Of a stretch of 12,097 nt of DNA, positions 1 to 6,549 are shown one piece after another (position 1 is the stretch's first letter; each line of letters opens with the position of its first letter). Source of the DNA: Fidelibacterota bacterium (GTDB taxonomy: Bacteria; Fidelibacterota; UBA2242); NCBI GenBank assembly GCA_003527965.1, contig DPVY01000113.1, forward strand, positions 1 through 12,097. The letters are read 5' to 3'. Both the position numbers and the translations under genes were made by a program. Under the pieces are notes generated by a model. It did no database searches and was not told the origin of the DNA. It worked only from the letters and a program-made list of their open reading frames with translations.

Positions 1-1
1 A

Positions 2-640
2 CCGGATACACCGATTATTATGAATTTCCAACAGACGGGTCTTCCTATAATCTATAAAGATATTGATAATAACATTGTTTCCAGCCAGACCTATAGTCTC
101 ATCTTCGCAATTGGATTAGTGCTGATTTTATTGACTATTCAATTTAGATCATTTGTAGGTGGTTTTATTTCCATCTTGCCTATAATTCTTACTGTTCTTT
201 TCAATTTTTCTATAATGTGGATTTTCAAAATTCCACTCGATGCCGCAACGGTAATGATCGGTAGTGTGGCAGTAGGAATCGGCATTGATTACACTATTCA
301 TTTTAATAACCGTTTCCATTTTGAGATTGCTAAGAAGAACAGCGTGGAGAGCGCTCTTATAACAACGCTGCAAACGACAGGCAAGGGCATTATAATAAAT
401 GCTTTTTCCGTGATGTTCGGATTTCTGACCCTTCTATTGGGCAGCATAGTTCCGATGCAAAGGTTTGGCTGGTTAATTGCCCTCACGATGATAATAAGCG
501 CTCTGGCATCAATAACATTTTTACCGTCATTACTCCTGATTACACATGCTTCTTTCCTTGGCGACTTAGAAAATAAGGCGTTAAGAAATGTCAGTGGAAT
601 TAAATCTGAAATCAAGAAACAATTAAAAAAGAGAATATGA
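2..640 (+). CDS. RND/MMPL-type exporter, C-terminal part (5' end outside window)
   Basis: This is the C-terminal part of an RND-superfamily transporter, most like the MMPL/HAE3 'predicted exporter' group, which moves lipids or other hydrophobic compounds across the inner membrane by proton antiport. The frame is open from base 2, so the gene begins before the window. About five hydrophobic segments follow one another, typical of the second half of the C-terminal membrane domain. The stretch GSVAVGIGIDYTIHFNNRF matches the conserved RND helix motif G-[IV]-G-[IV]-D-Y-x-[IL]-H-F, whose Asp is usually linked to proton relay. The tail is short and basic. The stop at 638-640 is normal, so only the 5' part is missing. 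Downstream lipid-metabolism genes on the same strand suggest a lipid substrate, which is inference. Before insertion of the 654-1132 element the patatin gene would have begun about 10 nt after this stop. Confidence 0.85.
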   Translation, partial: PDTPIIMNFQQTGLPIIYKDIDNNIVSSQTYSLIFAIGLVLILLTIQFRSFVGGFISILPIILTVLFNFSIMWIFKIPLDAATVMIGSVAVGIGIDYTIHFNNRFHFEIAKKNSVESALITTLQTTGKGIIINAFSVMFGFLTLLLGSIVPMQRFGWLIALTMIISALASITFLPSLLLITHASFLGDLENKALRNVSGIKSEIKKQLKKRI

Positions 641-653
641 TTAAATAAAAATG

Positions 654-690
654 GTAACTATTCAGCCACTAAGGCACAAAGACACAAAAG
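654..690 (+). repeat. Left inverted end of the GxxExxY unit
   Basis: The end consists of GTAACTATT (654-662), the spacer CA, then GC followed by three tandem 8-mers: CACTAAGG (667-674), CACAAAGA (675-682) and CACAAAAG (683-690). It matches the right end at 1090-1132 in inverted orientation, exactly over the outer 9 bp and with a few mismatches over the 8-mers. The series of 8-bp units looks like a protein-binding array. Confidence 0.85.
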
Positions 691-696
691 TAAATT

Positions 697-1089
697 ATGA
701 AATTTAAACCTTTATCAGAAAAAGAAGAATCTGTTGCAAAAGAAATTGTTTATTCTGCTTTTTCTGTACATAAAAATTTAGGCCCTGGCTTACTTGAAAA
801 AGTATATGAAATATGTTTCTGTCATGAACTTTCTAAAAGAGGGCTAAAATATCAAAGACAGATTGAAATTCCGATAGTATATGATGGAATCGTTTTTGAT
901 GAAGGATTACGGTTAGATGTTTTGGTAGAAGAGATTATTATTTGTGAAATTAAAGCTGTTGACAAAATGAATCCTATTTGGGAGGCTCAAATCCTAAGTC
1001 ATTTGAAATTAACCAATAAACGTCTTGGATTTTTAATAAACTTTAATGTATCACTTATTAAAGATGGTATTAAAAGAATTATTTTATAA
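697..1089 (+). CDS. GxxExxY-family protein (PD-(D/E)XK nuclease-like)
   Basis: This 130-residue protein belongs to the GxxExxY family (PDDEXK_3-type), small proteins of unknown role with a predicted PD-(D/E)XK nuclease fold. The naming motif is complete: G31-L-L-E34-K-V-Y37. A plausible nuclease core follows, with D74 in GLRLDVLVEE and the E84-I-K86 pair in ICEIKA, then WEAQILSHLKLTNKRLG, a typical family C-terminal motif. Length is normal for the family and no residue is obviously lost. The ribosome site is weak; the ATG at 697 lies 7 nt after the left inverted repeat, and the stop meets the right repeat at 1090. The gene therefore fills the space between the repeats and seems to have arrived with them. 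Whether it acts on its own flanking repeats is not known. It is unrelated to the surrounding lipid genes. Confidence 0.88.
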   Translation: MKFKPLSEKEESVAKEIVYSAFSVHKNLGPGLLEKVYEICFCHELSKRGLKYQRQIEIPIVYDGIVFDEGLRLDVLVEEIIICEIKAVDKMNPIWEAQILSHLKLTNKRLGFLINFNVSLIKDGIKRIIL

Positions 1090-1132
1090 TCTTAGTGTCT
1101 TTGAGTCTTTGTGGCAGTACCTAAATAGTTAC
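1090..1132 (-). repeat. Right inverted end of the GxxExxY unit
   Basis: Read on the minus strand, this end gives GTAACTATT (1132-1124), an 8-nt spacer, GC, and then three tandem 8-mers: CACAAAGA (1113-1106), CTCAAAGA (1105-1098) and CACTAAGA (1097-1090). It mirrors the left end at 654-690, with a longer spacer than the 2 nt there. The TAAAAATG directly outside (1133-1140) includes the start codon of the patatin gene. Confidence 0.85.
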
Positions 1133-1137
1133 TAAAA

Positions 1138-2094
1138 ATGAAACAAATAAAGAGTATGAAAAAACAGATCGGCAATAAAAAAGTAGGTTTAGTTCTCGGC
1201 AGCGGCTCTGCAAAAGGTCTTTCTCATATAGGAGTTATAAAACTTTTAGAAGAAATGGATATAAAAATCGACTATATTGCCGGAAGTAGTATCGGAGCCA
1301 TGATTGGCGGAGCTTATGCCGCCGGAGTAAGCATTAATGAAATTGAAGATATTGCGCTCAAAACCGATTTGGCATCATCGGTAAAATACTTCCTTCCGAC
1401 TATTTCAAAGTCCGGTCTGATAAGCGGGTTAAAAGTAAAGGAATTCTTGAAAGATGTTGTCGGAGATATAAATATCGAAGATTTGAAAATTCCTTTTGCG
1501 GCGACGGCGACTGATATTCTCACCGGACAGGAAATCGATTTTAAAAATGGAAATCTGGTTGAAGCAATACGAGCCAGTATTTCTGTACCGATCATTTTTC
1601 AGCCTGTAATTCACAATGATCAAATACTGGTTGATGGCGGGCTGGCAAATCCCCTGCCAATTAATGTTGCATGCGAAATGGGCGCTGATTTTATAATAGC
1701 CGTAAACGTCATGCCGTCGTTGGACAAGACAAATACAGGTATAAGAAAAGAAAATAATAATCGGCAGGTATTGGCTCTTGCTTCTGAAATGAAAGCTGCT
1801 ATGCGAGAAAAGCTGGAGTGGCTCAACATCGATTATAAATGGATAAAGAAGCTGTTAGCAAATAAGGGCAAATATAATATTCCCGGCTTAAAAAAGGTCT
1901 TGAACCAATCTGTTTACATTACCCAAAGGAAATTAGCGCGACTTAGCATAGAATTATACAAACCGGATATTTTAATCGAACCGGACATCCCTTTTGCAGG
2001 TTTTTTTGACTTCTACAAAGCAAAGGAAATTACCGATATCGGATATAAAGCCGCTCAAAAAGCTTTTTATGAAAACAAACTATTGACAAAATAA
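1138..2094 (+). CDS. Patatin-like phospholipase (RssA-type)
   Basis: This 318-residue protein is a patatin-family serine hydrolase that would cleave acyl esters of phospholipids or other lipids with a Ser-Asp dyad. All three family blocks are visible: a glycine-rich oxyanion loop GSGSAKG at residues 21-27, the nucleophile elbow G49-S-S51-I-G53, and the Asp block D166-G-G followed by LANPLPINVACEMGAD. The size and the short N-terminus match the bacterial RssA-like group. There is no signal peptide, so it is probably cytoplasmic or peripheral at the membrane. No good ribosome site precedes the ATG at 1138, which lies inside the right-hand target duplication; an alternative ATG is at 1156. The next gene starts 22 nt after its stop. 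Its place in a lipid gene set suggests acyl-chain removal or lipid turnover, which is inference. Confidence 0.9.
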   Translation: MKQIKSMKKQIGNKKVGLVLGSGSAKGLSHIGVIKLLEEMDIKIDYIAGSSIGAMIGGAYAAGVSINEIEDIALKTDLASSVKYFLPTISKSGLISGLKVKEFLKDVVGDINIEDLKIPFAATATDILTGQEIDFKNGNLVEAIRASISVPIIFQPVIHNDQILVDGGLANPLPINVACEMGADFIIAVNVMPSLDKTNTGIRKENNNRQVLALASEMKAAMREKLEWLNIDYKWIKKLLANKGKYNIPGLKKVLNQSVYITQRKLARLSIELYKPDILIEPDIPFAGFFDFYKAKEITDIGYKAAQKAFYENKLLTK

Positions 2095-2105
2095 AAAGTA
2101 TTCAT

Positions 2106-2112
2106 AGGAGGT
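2106..2112 (+). promoter_or_regulatory. Strong ribosome binding site of the radical SAM gene
   Basis: AGGAGGT lies 4 nt before the ATG at 2117. It is the strongest Shine-Dalgarno match among the genes of this operon, so the radical SAM protein may be translated more efficiently than its neighbours. It also fixes the start codon. Confidence 0.8.
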
Positions 2113-2116
2113 CAAA

Positions 2117-3553
2117 ATGAAAAGCCCCAAAGAACTATCAAAATTAGGAATAACCGAGTTATCTTTAATGATGATTAATAGTAGATCGATAAGGAAGTTG
2201 GCTATTCCTGTCATCGACAACAAAATCCGGAAGTTAGGCGCCAACGATGATGGAATGACGTTGCCCGCAGAGAAATATGCCCGGTACTGCTTTGTACACA
2301 ATCTTTTGACAACCTTTGGAAAACGAATGGACGAAAAGTTGCTTGCCAAAAGTTACCGGGAAAAAATTGTCAAGAATTTAGTTGGAAATATCCTGCTAAA
2401 TGGCGAAGATACAAGAGATCAGGTTTTTGAAAAAGAAGGTCGGGAAATCCCCGCCTTTATTACAATCAGCCCAACTCAAAAGTGTAATCTAAAATGTAAA
2501 GGTTGCTACGCTGCCAGTCATAAAGGATCATTTGCCAGGTTAGATTGGGAAACATTTGATAGAATCCTAACAGAACAGGTTGAGCTGTGGAACAGTTATT
2601 TTACTGTTATTTCGGGCGGCGAACCCTTTCTGTGGAATGATGGTGAAAAGAATTTATTCGATATTCTGAAAAAACACAGTGAACAGTTCTTTCTGATCTA
2701 TACCAATGGAACCACAATCACCAAACAGAATGCCAAAAGATTAGCGGAATTAGGCAACGCCACACCAGCTATATCTTTAGAAGGTTTCCAAAAAGAGACT
2801 GACGAAAGGAGGGGCAAGGGAGTATTTGATAAGATTCTCGAATCCATGGCCAATCTACGCGATTATGGAGTACCGTTCGGTATCTCTGTAACCGCAACTC
2901 AAAAAAATGCAGAATTAGTCGTATCAGATGAATTCATCGATTTTTATTTTGAAAAACAGAAAGCCGTGTACGGCTGGCTATTTCAGTATATGCCGATTGG
3001 CAGGGGAATTGACCTGGAATATCTCGTTACTCCTGAACAACGGTTCTATATGTATCAACGAGGCAAAGTAATTAATGAAGAGCTTGGTTATGATTATGTT
3101 GACTTCTGGAACAATGGATATATGAGTTATGGCTGCATAGCGGGAGGAAGAAAAGGCGGTTATCTCTACATCGAGTGGAACGGGAATGTAACGCCCTGTG
3201 TATTTATCCCCTACTCGCCCGTCAATATCTGTGATGTTTATAAAAACGGTGGTAATCTGGATAAAGTTTTAGAATCCCAATATTTTCAGGATATTAAAGA
3301 TTGGCAAAAGAGCTATGGGTATCTGCAGGACAGGAAAGAGATTAAGAACAGAATAACTCCGTGCTTTATCAGGGATCACCACAAAGAATTTTGCGAAATT
3401 ACCAGGAAATATTCTGTCAAACCAATAGATAAACCGGCGGAAGAGGCTCTGCATAGTGAAAGGTATCATAAGCAAATGATTGAGTACGATGAAGAGCTTG
3501 CGAAGCTGTTAGATCCTGTATGGGAAAAAGATTTTATTAAATGTCTAAGATAA
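2117..3553 (+). CDS. Radical SAM/SPASM-type enzyme, unknown substrate
   Basis: This 478-residue protein is a radical SAM enzyme, which would cleave S-adenosylmethionine at a [4Fe-4S] cluster to start radical chemistry. The cluster motif C123-x3-C127-x2-C130 followed by Tyr is intact in QKCNLKCKGCY, and the SAM-binding G167-G-E-P motif follows. The C-terminal part has C340, C361, C372, C416 and C426; C340 lies in YGCIAGGRKGG and C361 in GNVTPCVF. This pattern suggests a SPASM-like region binding extra Fe-S clusters. The first 110 residues form an extension I do not recognise. The strong ribosome site at 2106-2112 sets the start. It sits between patatin and GtrA-like genes, 4 nt before the latter, so it probably belongs to the lipid operon. 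The substrate cannot be told from the sequence: SPASM enzymes often modify peptides, but a lipid or head group fits this context better. Confidence 0.85.
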   Translation: MKSPKELSKLGITELSLMMINSRSIRKLAIPVIDNKIRKLGANDDGMTLPAEKYARYCFVHNLLTTFGKRMDEKLLAKSYREKIVKNLVGNILLNGEDTRDQVFEKEGREIPAFITISPTQKCNLKCKGCYAASHKGSFARLDWETFDRILTEQVELWNSYFTVISGGEPFLWNDGEKNLFDILKKHSEQFFLIYTNGTTITKQNAKRLAELGNATPAISLEGFQKETDERRGKGVFDKILESMANLRDYGVPFGISVTATQKNAELVVSDEFIDFYFEKQKAVYGWLFQYMPIGRGIDLEYLVTPEQRFYMYQRGKVINEELGYDYVDFWNNGYMSYGCIAGGRKGGYLYIEWNGNVTPCVFIPYSPVNICDVYKNGGNLDKVLESQYFQDIKDWQKSYGYLQDRKEIKNRITPCFIRDHHKEFCEITRKYSVKPIDKPAEEALHSERYHKQMIEYDEELAKLLDPVWEKDFIKCLR

Positions 3554-3557
3554 TGTT

Positions 3558-3989
3558 ATGATACTAAAATTCACCAAATTCACAATAAGGGGAATCGCTG
3601 GCGGCATTGTCGACACACTTATTTTATGGCTGCTTTCCACTTATCTCTTTAACTCATATTTTGCAAAATATATTTTAGCGCCGTCGATATCCTTCGAAGT
3701 TTCGATTTTTTTTACATATACTATATGTTATTTTTGGATATGGAACCATAGAGTAAACAACAGTAAAAGTGATTTTTTTCGCCGTATCCCGGGGTATAAC
3801 GCGGCGGCTTTGATTTCTTTTGCCGTCAAGATGGCTTTGCTGATTACGATAGAACGAATTTTCCACTTTGATGTGGTTATCTGTAATCTATTAGCGCTAT
3901 CAGTGTCGGGTTTTGTTAATTTTTTTGCAGTTGAGAAACATATTTTCAAAAAATGTAATATCTGTAATAAAGGAAATGACAATGAGTAA
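3558..3989 (+). CDS. GtrA-like membrane protein
   Basis: This 143-residue protein has four hydrophobic segments, at about residues 10-30, 37-62, 82-100 and 105-125, with basic residues between and after them. The layout, the early GGIVDTLILWLL segment, the aromatic and basic IWNHRV after the second helix, and the closing NFFAVEKHIFKK resemble GtrA-family proteins. These are small inner-membrane proteins proposed to flip or hold polyprenyl-linked sugars or to assist glycosyltransferases. The ATG lies 4 nt after the radical SAM stop, and the 3' end overlaps the next gene by 8 nt, so the three are almost surely co-transcribed. In this operon it may help carry a lipid intermediate across the inner membrane, which is inference. 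No glycosyltransferase is visible beside it. The family call rests on topology and short motifs. Confidence 0.7.
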   Translation: MILKFTKFTIRGIAGGIVDTLILWLLSTYLFNSYFAKYILAPSISFEVSIFFTYTICYFWIWNHRVNNSKSDFFRRIPGYNAAALISFAVKMALLITIERIFHFDVVICNLLALSVSGFVNFFAVEKHIFKKCNICNKGNDNE

Positions 3990-5115
3990 GATGGACATCG
4001 CAATCAAAAAAGTCGAAAACAGGCGTGATCTTAAAAAGTTTATATCATTTCCATATAAACTTTATGCCGGGAATAAATACTGGGTACCTCCCTTGCGTTT
4101 TGACGAAATGAATACTTTACGTAGAGATAAAAATCCCGCCTTCGAATTTTGTGAAGTGAAATATTGGCTTGCGTACAAAGACGGAAAAATCGCCGGCAGG
4201 ATTGCCGGAATTATTAATTGGCGATACATTGAAAAATGGCAAAACAGATACGCTCGTTTCGGATGGATAGATTTTATTGATGATGAGGATGTGTCAAAAG
4301 CATTAATTGAAACTGTTGAGAAATGGGCTAAAGAAAAAGATATGGAAGCCGTTCATGGGCCTTTAGGTTTCACAGACCTTGATTATGAAGGAATGTTGAT
4401 TGAGGGCTTTGAAGAACTCGGTACAATGGCGACAATATACAATTATTCCTATTATCCTAAACACCTTGAAAAATATGGTTACACAAAAGATATTGATTGG
4501 GTTGAGTTTGAAGTAAAGGCGCCGCCAGAAATCCATGAAAAAATAGACCGAATTGCCGCTATTTCTCTGAAAAAAAATAATCTCAGAGTATTAAAAGTAA
4601 AAAAATCAAAAGAGCTGTTGCCCTACGCTAAAGATATGTTCAAGGTATTAGACGAAACATATAAAGACCTTTATGGGGTTGTGCCACTATCGGAAAAACA
4701 GGTTGATCTCTACATTAAACAGTATTTCGGGTTTATTCGCCCCGATTATATCTCCATAATACTCGATAGTAATGACAAAGTAGCCGCATTTGGGATTACT
4801 ATGCCTTCCCTGTCAAAAGCTTTGCAAAAAGCAAAAGGAAGACTCTTTCCGTTCGGCTTCGTGCATCTATTGAAAGCCATGAAAAACAACCGCGCCATTG
4901 ATTTGTATCTGATTGGAGTTCGCCCCGATCTTCAGGGAAAAGGTGTGAATTCTATTATATTCAATGAACTTCACAAAATATTTATCAAAAATAATGTAAT
5001 TACAGCCGAGACAAACCCTGAGTTAGAAACCAACCTTAAAGTACAGGCACAATGGAAACACTTTACGCATCGACAACATAAGAGAAGACGATGTTATATC
5101 AAACATTTGGATTAG
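3982..5115 (+). CDS. Large GNAT-fold acyltransferase-like protein, possible sphingoid N-acyltransferase
   Basis: This protein of about 377 residues resembles the large GNAT-superfamily proteins often found beside serine palmitoyltransferase-like genes. The acyl-CoA-binding motif A is clear near residues 311-322 (IGVRPDLQGKGV), and ETNPELE follows at about 343-349. The N-terminal half has its own conserved block, GPLGFTDLDYEGMLIEGFEE, near 126-145, suggesting a duplicated or two-lobed fold. The basic end HKRRRCYIKHLD is typical of this group. I chose the ATG at 3982 because AAAGGA (3969-3974) lies just before it and it overlaps the GtrA-like stop by 8 nt, suggesting coupled translation; an in-frame ATG at 3913 would run far into the upstream gene. 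Bacterial ceramide synthase is also a GNAT-like protein encoded near spt, so N-acylation of a sphingoid base is a reasonable guess, not a demonstrated function. Confidence 0.75.
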   Translation: MSKMDIAIKKVENRRDLKKFISFPYKLYAGNKYWVPPLRFDEMNTLRRDKNPAFEFCEVKYWLAYKDGKIAGRIAGIINWRYIEKWQNRYARFGWIDFIDDEDVSKALIETVEKWAKEKDMEAVHGPLGFTDLDYEGMLIEGFEELGTMATIYNYSYYPKHLEKYGYTKDIDWVEFEVKAPPEIHEKIDRIAAISLKKNNLRVLKVKKSKELLPYAKDMFKVLDETYKDLYGVVPLSEKQVDLYIKQYFGFIRPDYISIILDSNDKVAAFGITMPSLSKALQKAKGRLFPFGFVHLLKAMKNNRAIDLYLIGVRPDLQGKGVNSIIFNELHKIFIKNNVITAETNPELETNLKVQAQWKHFTHRQHKRRRCYIKHLD

Positions 5116-5176
5116 TCTAAAAATTAAATATCTATAAGGTTAAAAATGTTGAATTATTAACGAAAGGTAATTATTT

Positions 5177-6442
5177 ATGTTCGTAGAATTAAAGGGCGTC
5201 GTAAAACAAAAATACACCTGGACAAAAAAGTTTTTCACCGATAAATATAAAGACGTGTTTGCCAAAGCTTATAAATTTACACGCGCTAAAACGGCGAAAG
5301 CCTTCGGCTATTATCCTTACTATCTCAACATTCGGGAAACCGAAGGAACAGATGTTCTGATAGGTGGTAAAAAAGCTATTATGCTTGGTTCAAATAACTA
5401 TTTAGGGCTTACTCATCACCCGGAGGTGATTGAAGCGGGTGTTCAGGCATTAAAAAAGTACGGCTCCGGCTTGACGGGCAGCCATCTATTAAACGGGAAT
5501 ATTTATCTGCATGAACAATTAGAAGAAAAGCTGGCAAAATTTGTCGGTAAAGAAAAAGCTCTCGTGTTTTCCACGGGCTTTGCCGTTAATCTGGGCGTCA
5601 TCTCTACAATAACCGATGAAAAAGATGTAATATTCAGTGACGAGATGAATCACGCATCCATTGTGGATGGCGCTAAATTTTCCAAAGCGTCTATCCAAGT
5701 TTTCGAGCATAACAACATGAGTCAATTAGAGGATAAATTAATATCTACCCCTAAAGAATACGGTCGGCTTATCGTATCCGACGGCATTTTCAGCATGGAA
5801 GGAGATATTGTAAAGCTTCCGGAATTAGTTGCTATTGCCAATAAATACGGTGCACGGATCATGATAGATGACGCCCATTCTCTCGGTGTCCTGGGACCAA
5901 ACGGCGAAGGAACGGCGGCTCACTTTAATCTTACGGACAAAGTCGATATGATTATGGGCACATTCAGTAAATCGCTTGCCGGTATCGGCGGTTTTATCGC
6001 CGGAGAAGAACCGGTAATTGACTATTTGAAACACAACACCCGCACGATTATTTTTACCGCGGGACTGCCGCCGTCCAATACCGCCGCTGTTTTGAAAGCC
6101 CTGGAAATTATCATCCGGGAACCGGAGCGACGGGCACAATTATGGGATAATGCCAATTATATGAAAAAGGAACTAAGTCTGTTAGGATTTGATATTGGCA
6201 ACAGCTCGACGCCTGTAATCCCGGTTATTATTGGCGAAGAAATGAAGACCTTTTCCGTGTGGCGTGATTTGCTGGATGCCGGCGTCTATACCAACCCGGT
6301 GATATCTCCGGCAGTACCGCCTGAACGTTCATTGTTGCGCACCAGTTATATGGCAACTCACACCCGCGAACAGCTGGATTTTTGTCTAACGCAATTTGCA
6401 AAGATTGGGAATAAACACAGAATATTGCATTCAAAAAATTAG
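5177..6442 (+). CDS. Serine palmitoyltransferase-like alpha-oxoamine synthase
   Basis: This 421-residue protein is a PLP enzyme of the alpha-oxoamine synthase family, which condenses an amino acid with an acyl thioester and releases CO2. Visible features are GSNNYLGL (71-78), the PLP-stacking H159 in DEMNHAS, D231 and H234 in DDAHS, the Schiff-base lysine K265 in GTFSKSLAGIGGF, and R388 in LLRTSYMATHT, which in the family binds the substrate carboxylate. The segments TGSHLLNG and NPVISPAVPPERSLLR resemble serine palmitoyltransferase more than glycine C-acetyltransferase or 8-amino-7-oxononanoate synthase. About 45 N-terminal residues precede the usual core and are rich in Lys and aromatics, perhaps for membrane contact. 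GAAAGG at 5162-5167 supports the start. The GNAT-like gene upstream and phosphatidyltransferase downstream support a sphingolipid-like role. Substrate choice cannot be read with certainty, and the two other family members remain possible. Confidence 0.8.
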   Translation: MFVELKGVVKQKYTWTKKFFTDKYKDVFAKAYKFTRAKTAKAFGYYPYYLNIRETEGTDVLIGGKKAIMLGSNNYLGLTHHPEVIEAGVQALKKYGSGLTGSHLLNGNIYLHEQLEEKLAKFVGKEKALVFSTGFAVNLGVISTITDEKDVIFSDEMNHASIVDGAKFSKASIQVFEHNNMSQLEDKLISTPKEYGRLIVSDGIFSMEGDIVKLPELVAIANKYGARIMIDDAHSLGVLGPNGEGTAAHFNLTDKVDMIMGTFSKSLAGIGGFIAGEEPVIDYLKHNTRTIIFTAGLPPSNTAAVLKALEIIIREPERRAQLWDNANYMKKELSLLGFDIGNSSTPVIPVIIGEEMKTFSVWRDLLDAGVYTNPVISPAVPPERSLLRTSYMATHTREQLDFCLTQFAKIGNKHRILHSKN

Positions 6443-6549
6443 ATATAGAATTGTGTGGCTTAGGATAAATTAAAACGCCTATTTTATAACAAAATAAATA
6501 GAAATATTCACTGGATAAAATATAAGAATTATTTCGCAGTATTATTATC

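Larger units (their letters stand above)
646..1140. mobile_element. Putative non-autonomous insertion carrying a GxxExxY gene, with inverted ends and 8-bp target duplication
   Basis: A 479-bp unit (654-1132) is bounded by inverted repeats and flanked by the identical 8-mer TAAAAATG at 646-653 and 1133-1140. The outermost 9 bp, GTAACTATT (654-662), recur as the exact reverse complement AATAGTTAC (1124-1132). After a spacer of 2 nt on the left and 8 nt on the right, both ends continue with GC and three tandem 8-bp units. The single gene starts 7 nt inside the left repeat and ends at the edge of the right one. No transposase, integrase or RNA gene is present. The structure reads as transposition with an 8-bp target-site duplication, probably by an enzyme supplied in trans or by the encoded nuclease-fold protein. 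The repeats and duplication are seen directly; mobility is inferred. Confidence 0.75.

Noticed and set aside
667..690. Tandem 8-bp units as a CRISPR-like array
   Set aside because: The units are directly adjacent with no spacers, only three per end, and inverted at the other side of the gene, which fits element ends.
3913..3981. Longer start for the GNAT-fold protein
   Set aside because: It would overlap the GtrA-like gene by 77 nt and lacks a ribosome site; the ATG at 3982 has AAAGGA upstream and a normal short overlap.
5177..6442. Glycine C-acetyltransferase (Kbl) or biotin AONS identity
   Set aside because: The segments TGSHLLNG and NPVISPAVPPERSLLR and the neighbouring GNAT and phosphatidyltransferase genes fit an SPT-like enzyme better, and no threonine dehydrogenase or biotin gene is adjacent; not fully excluded.
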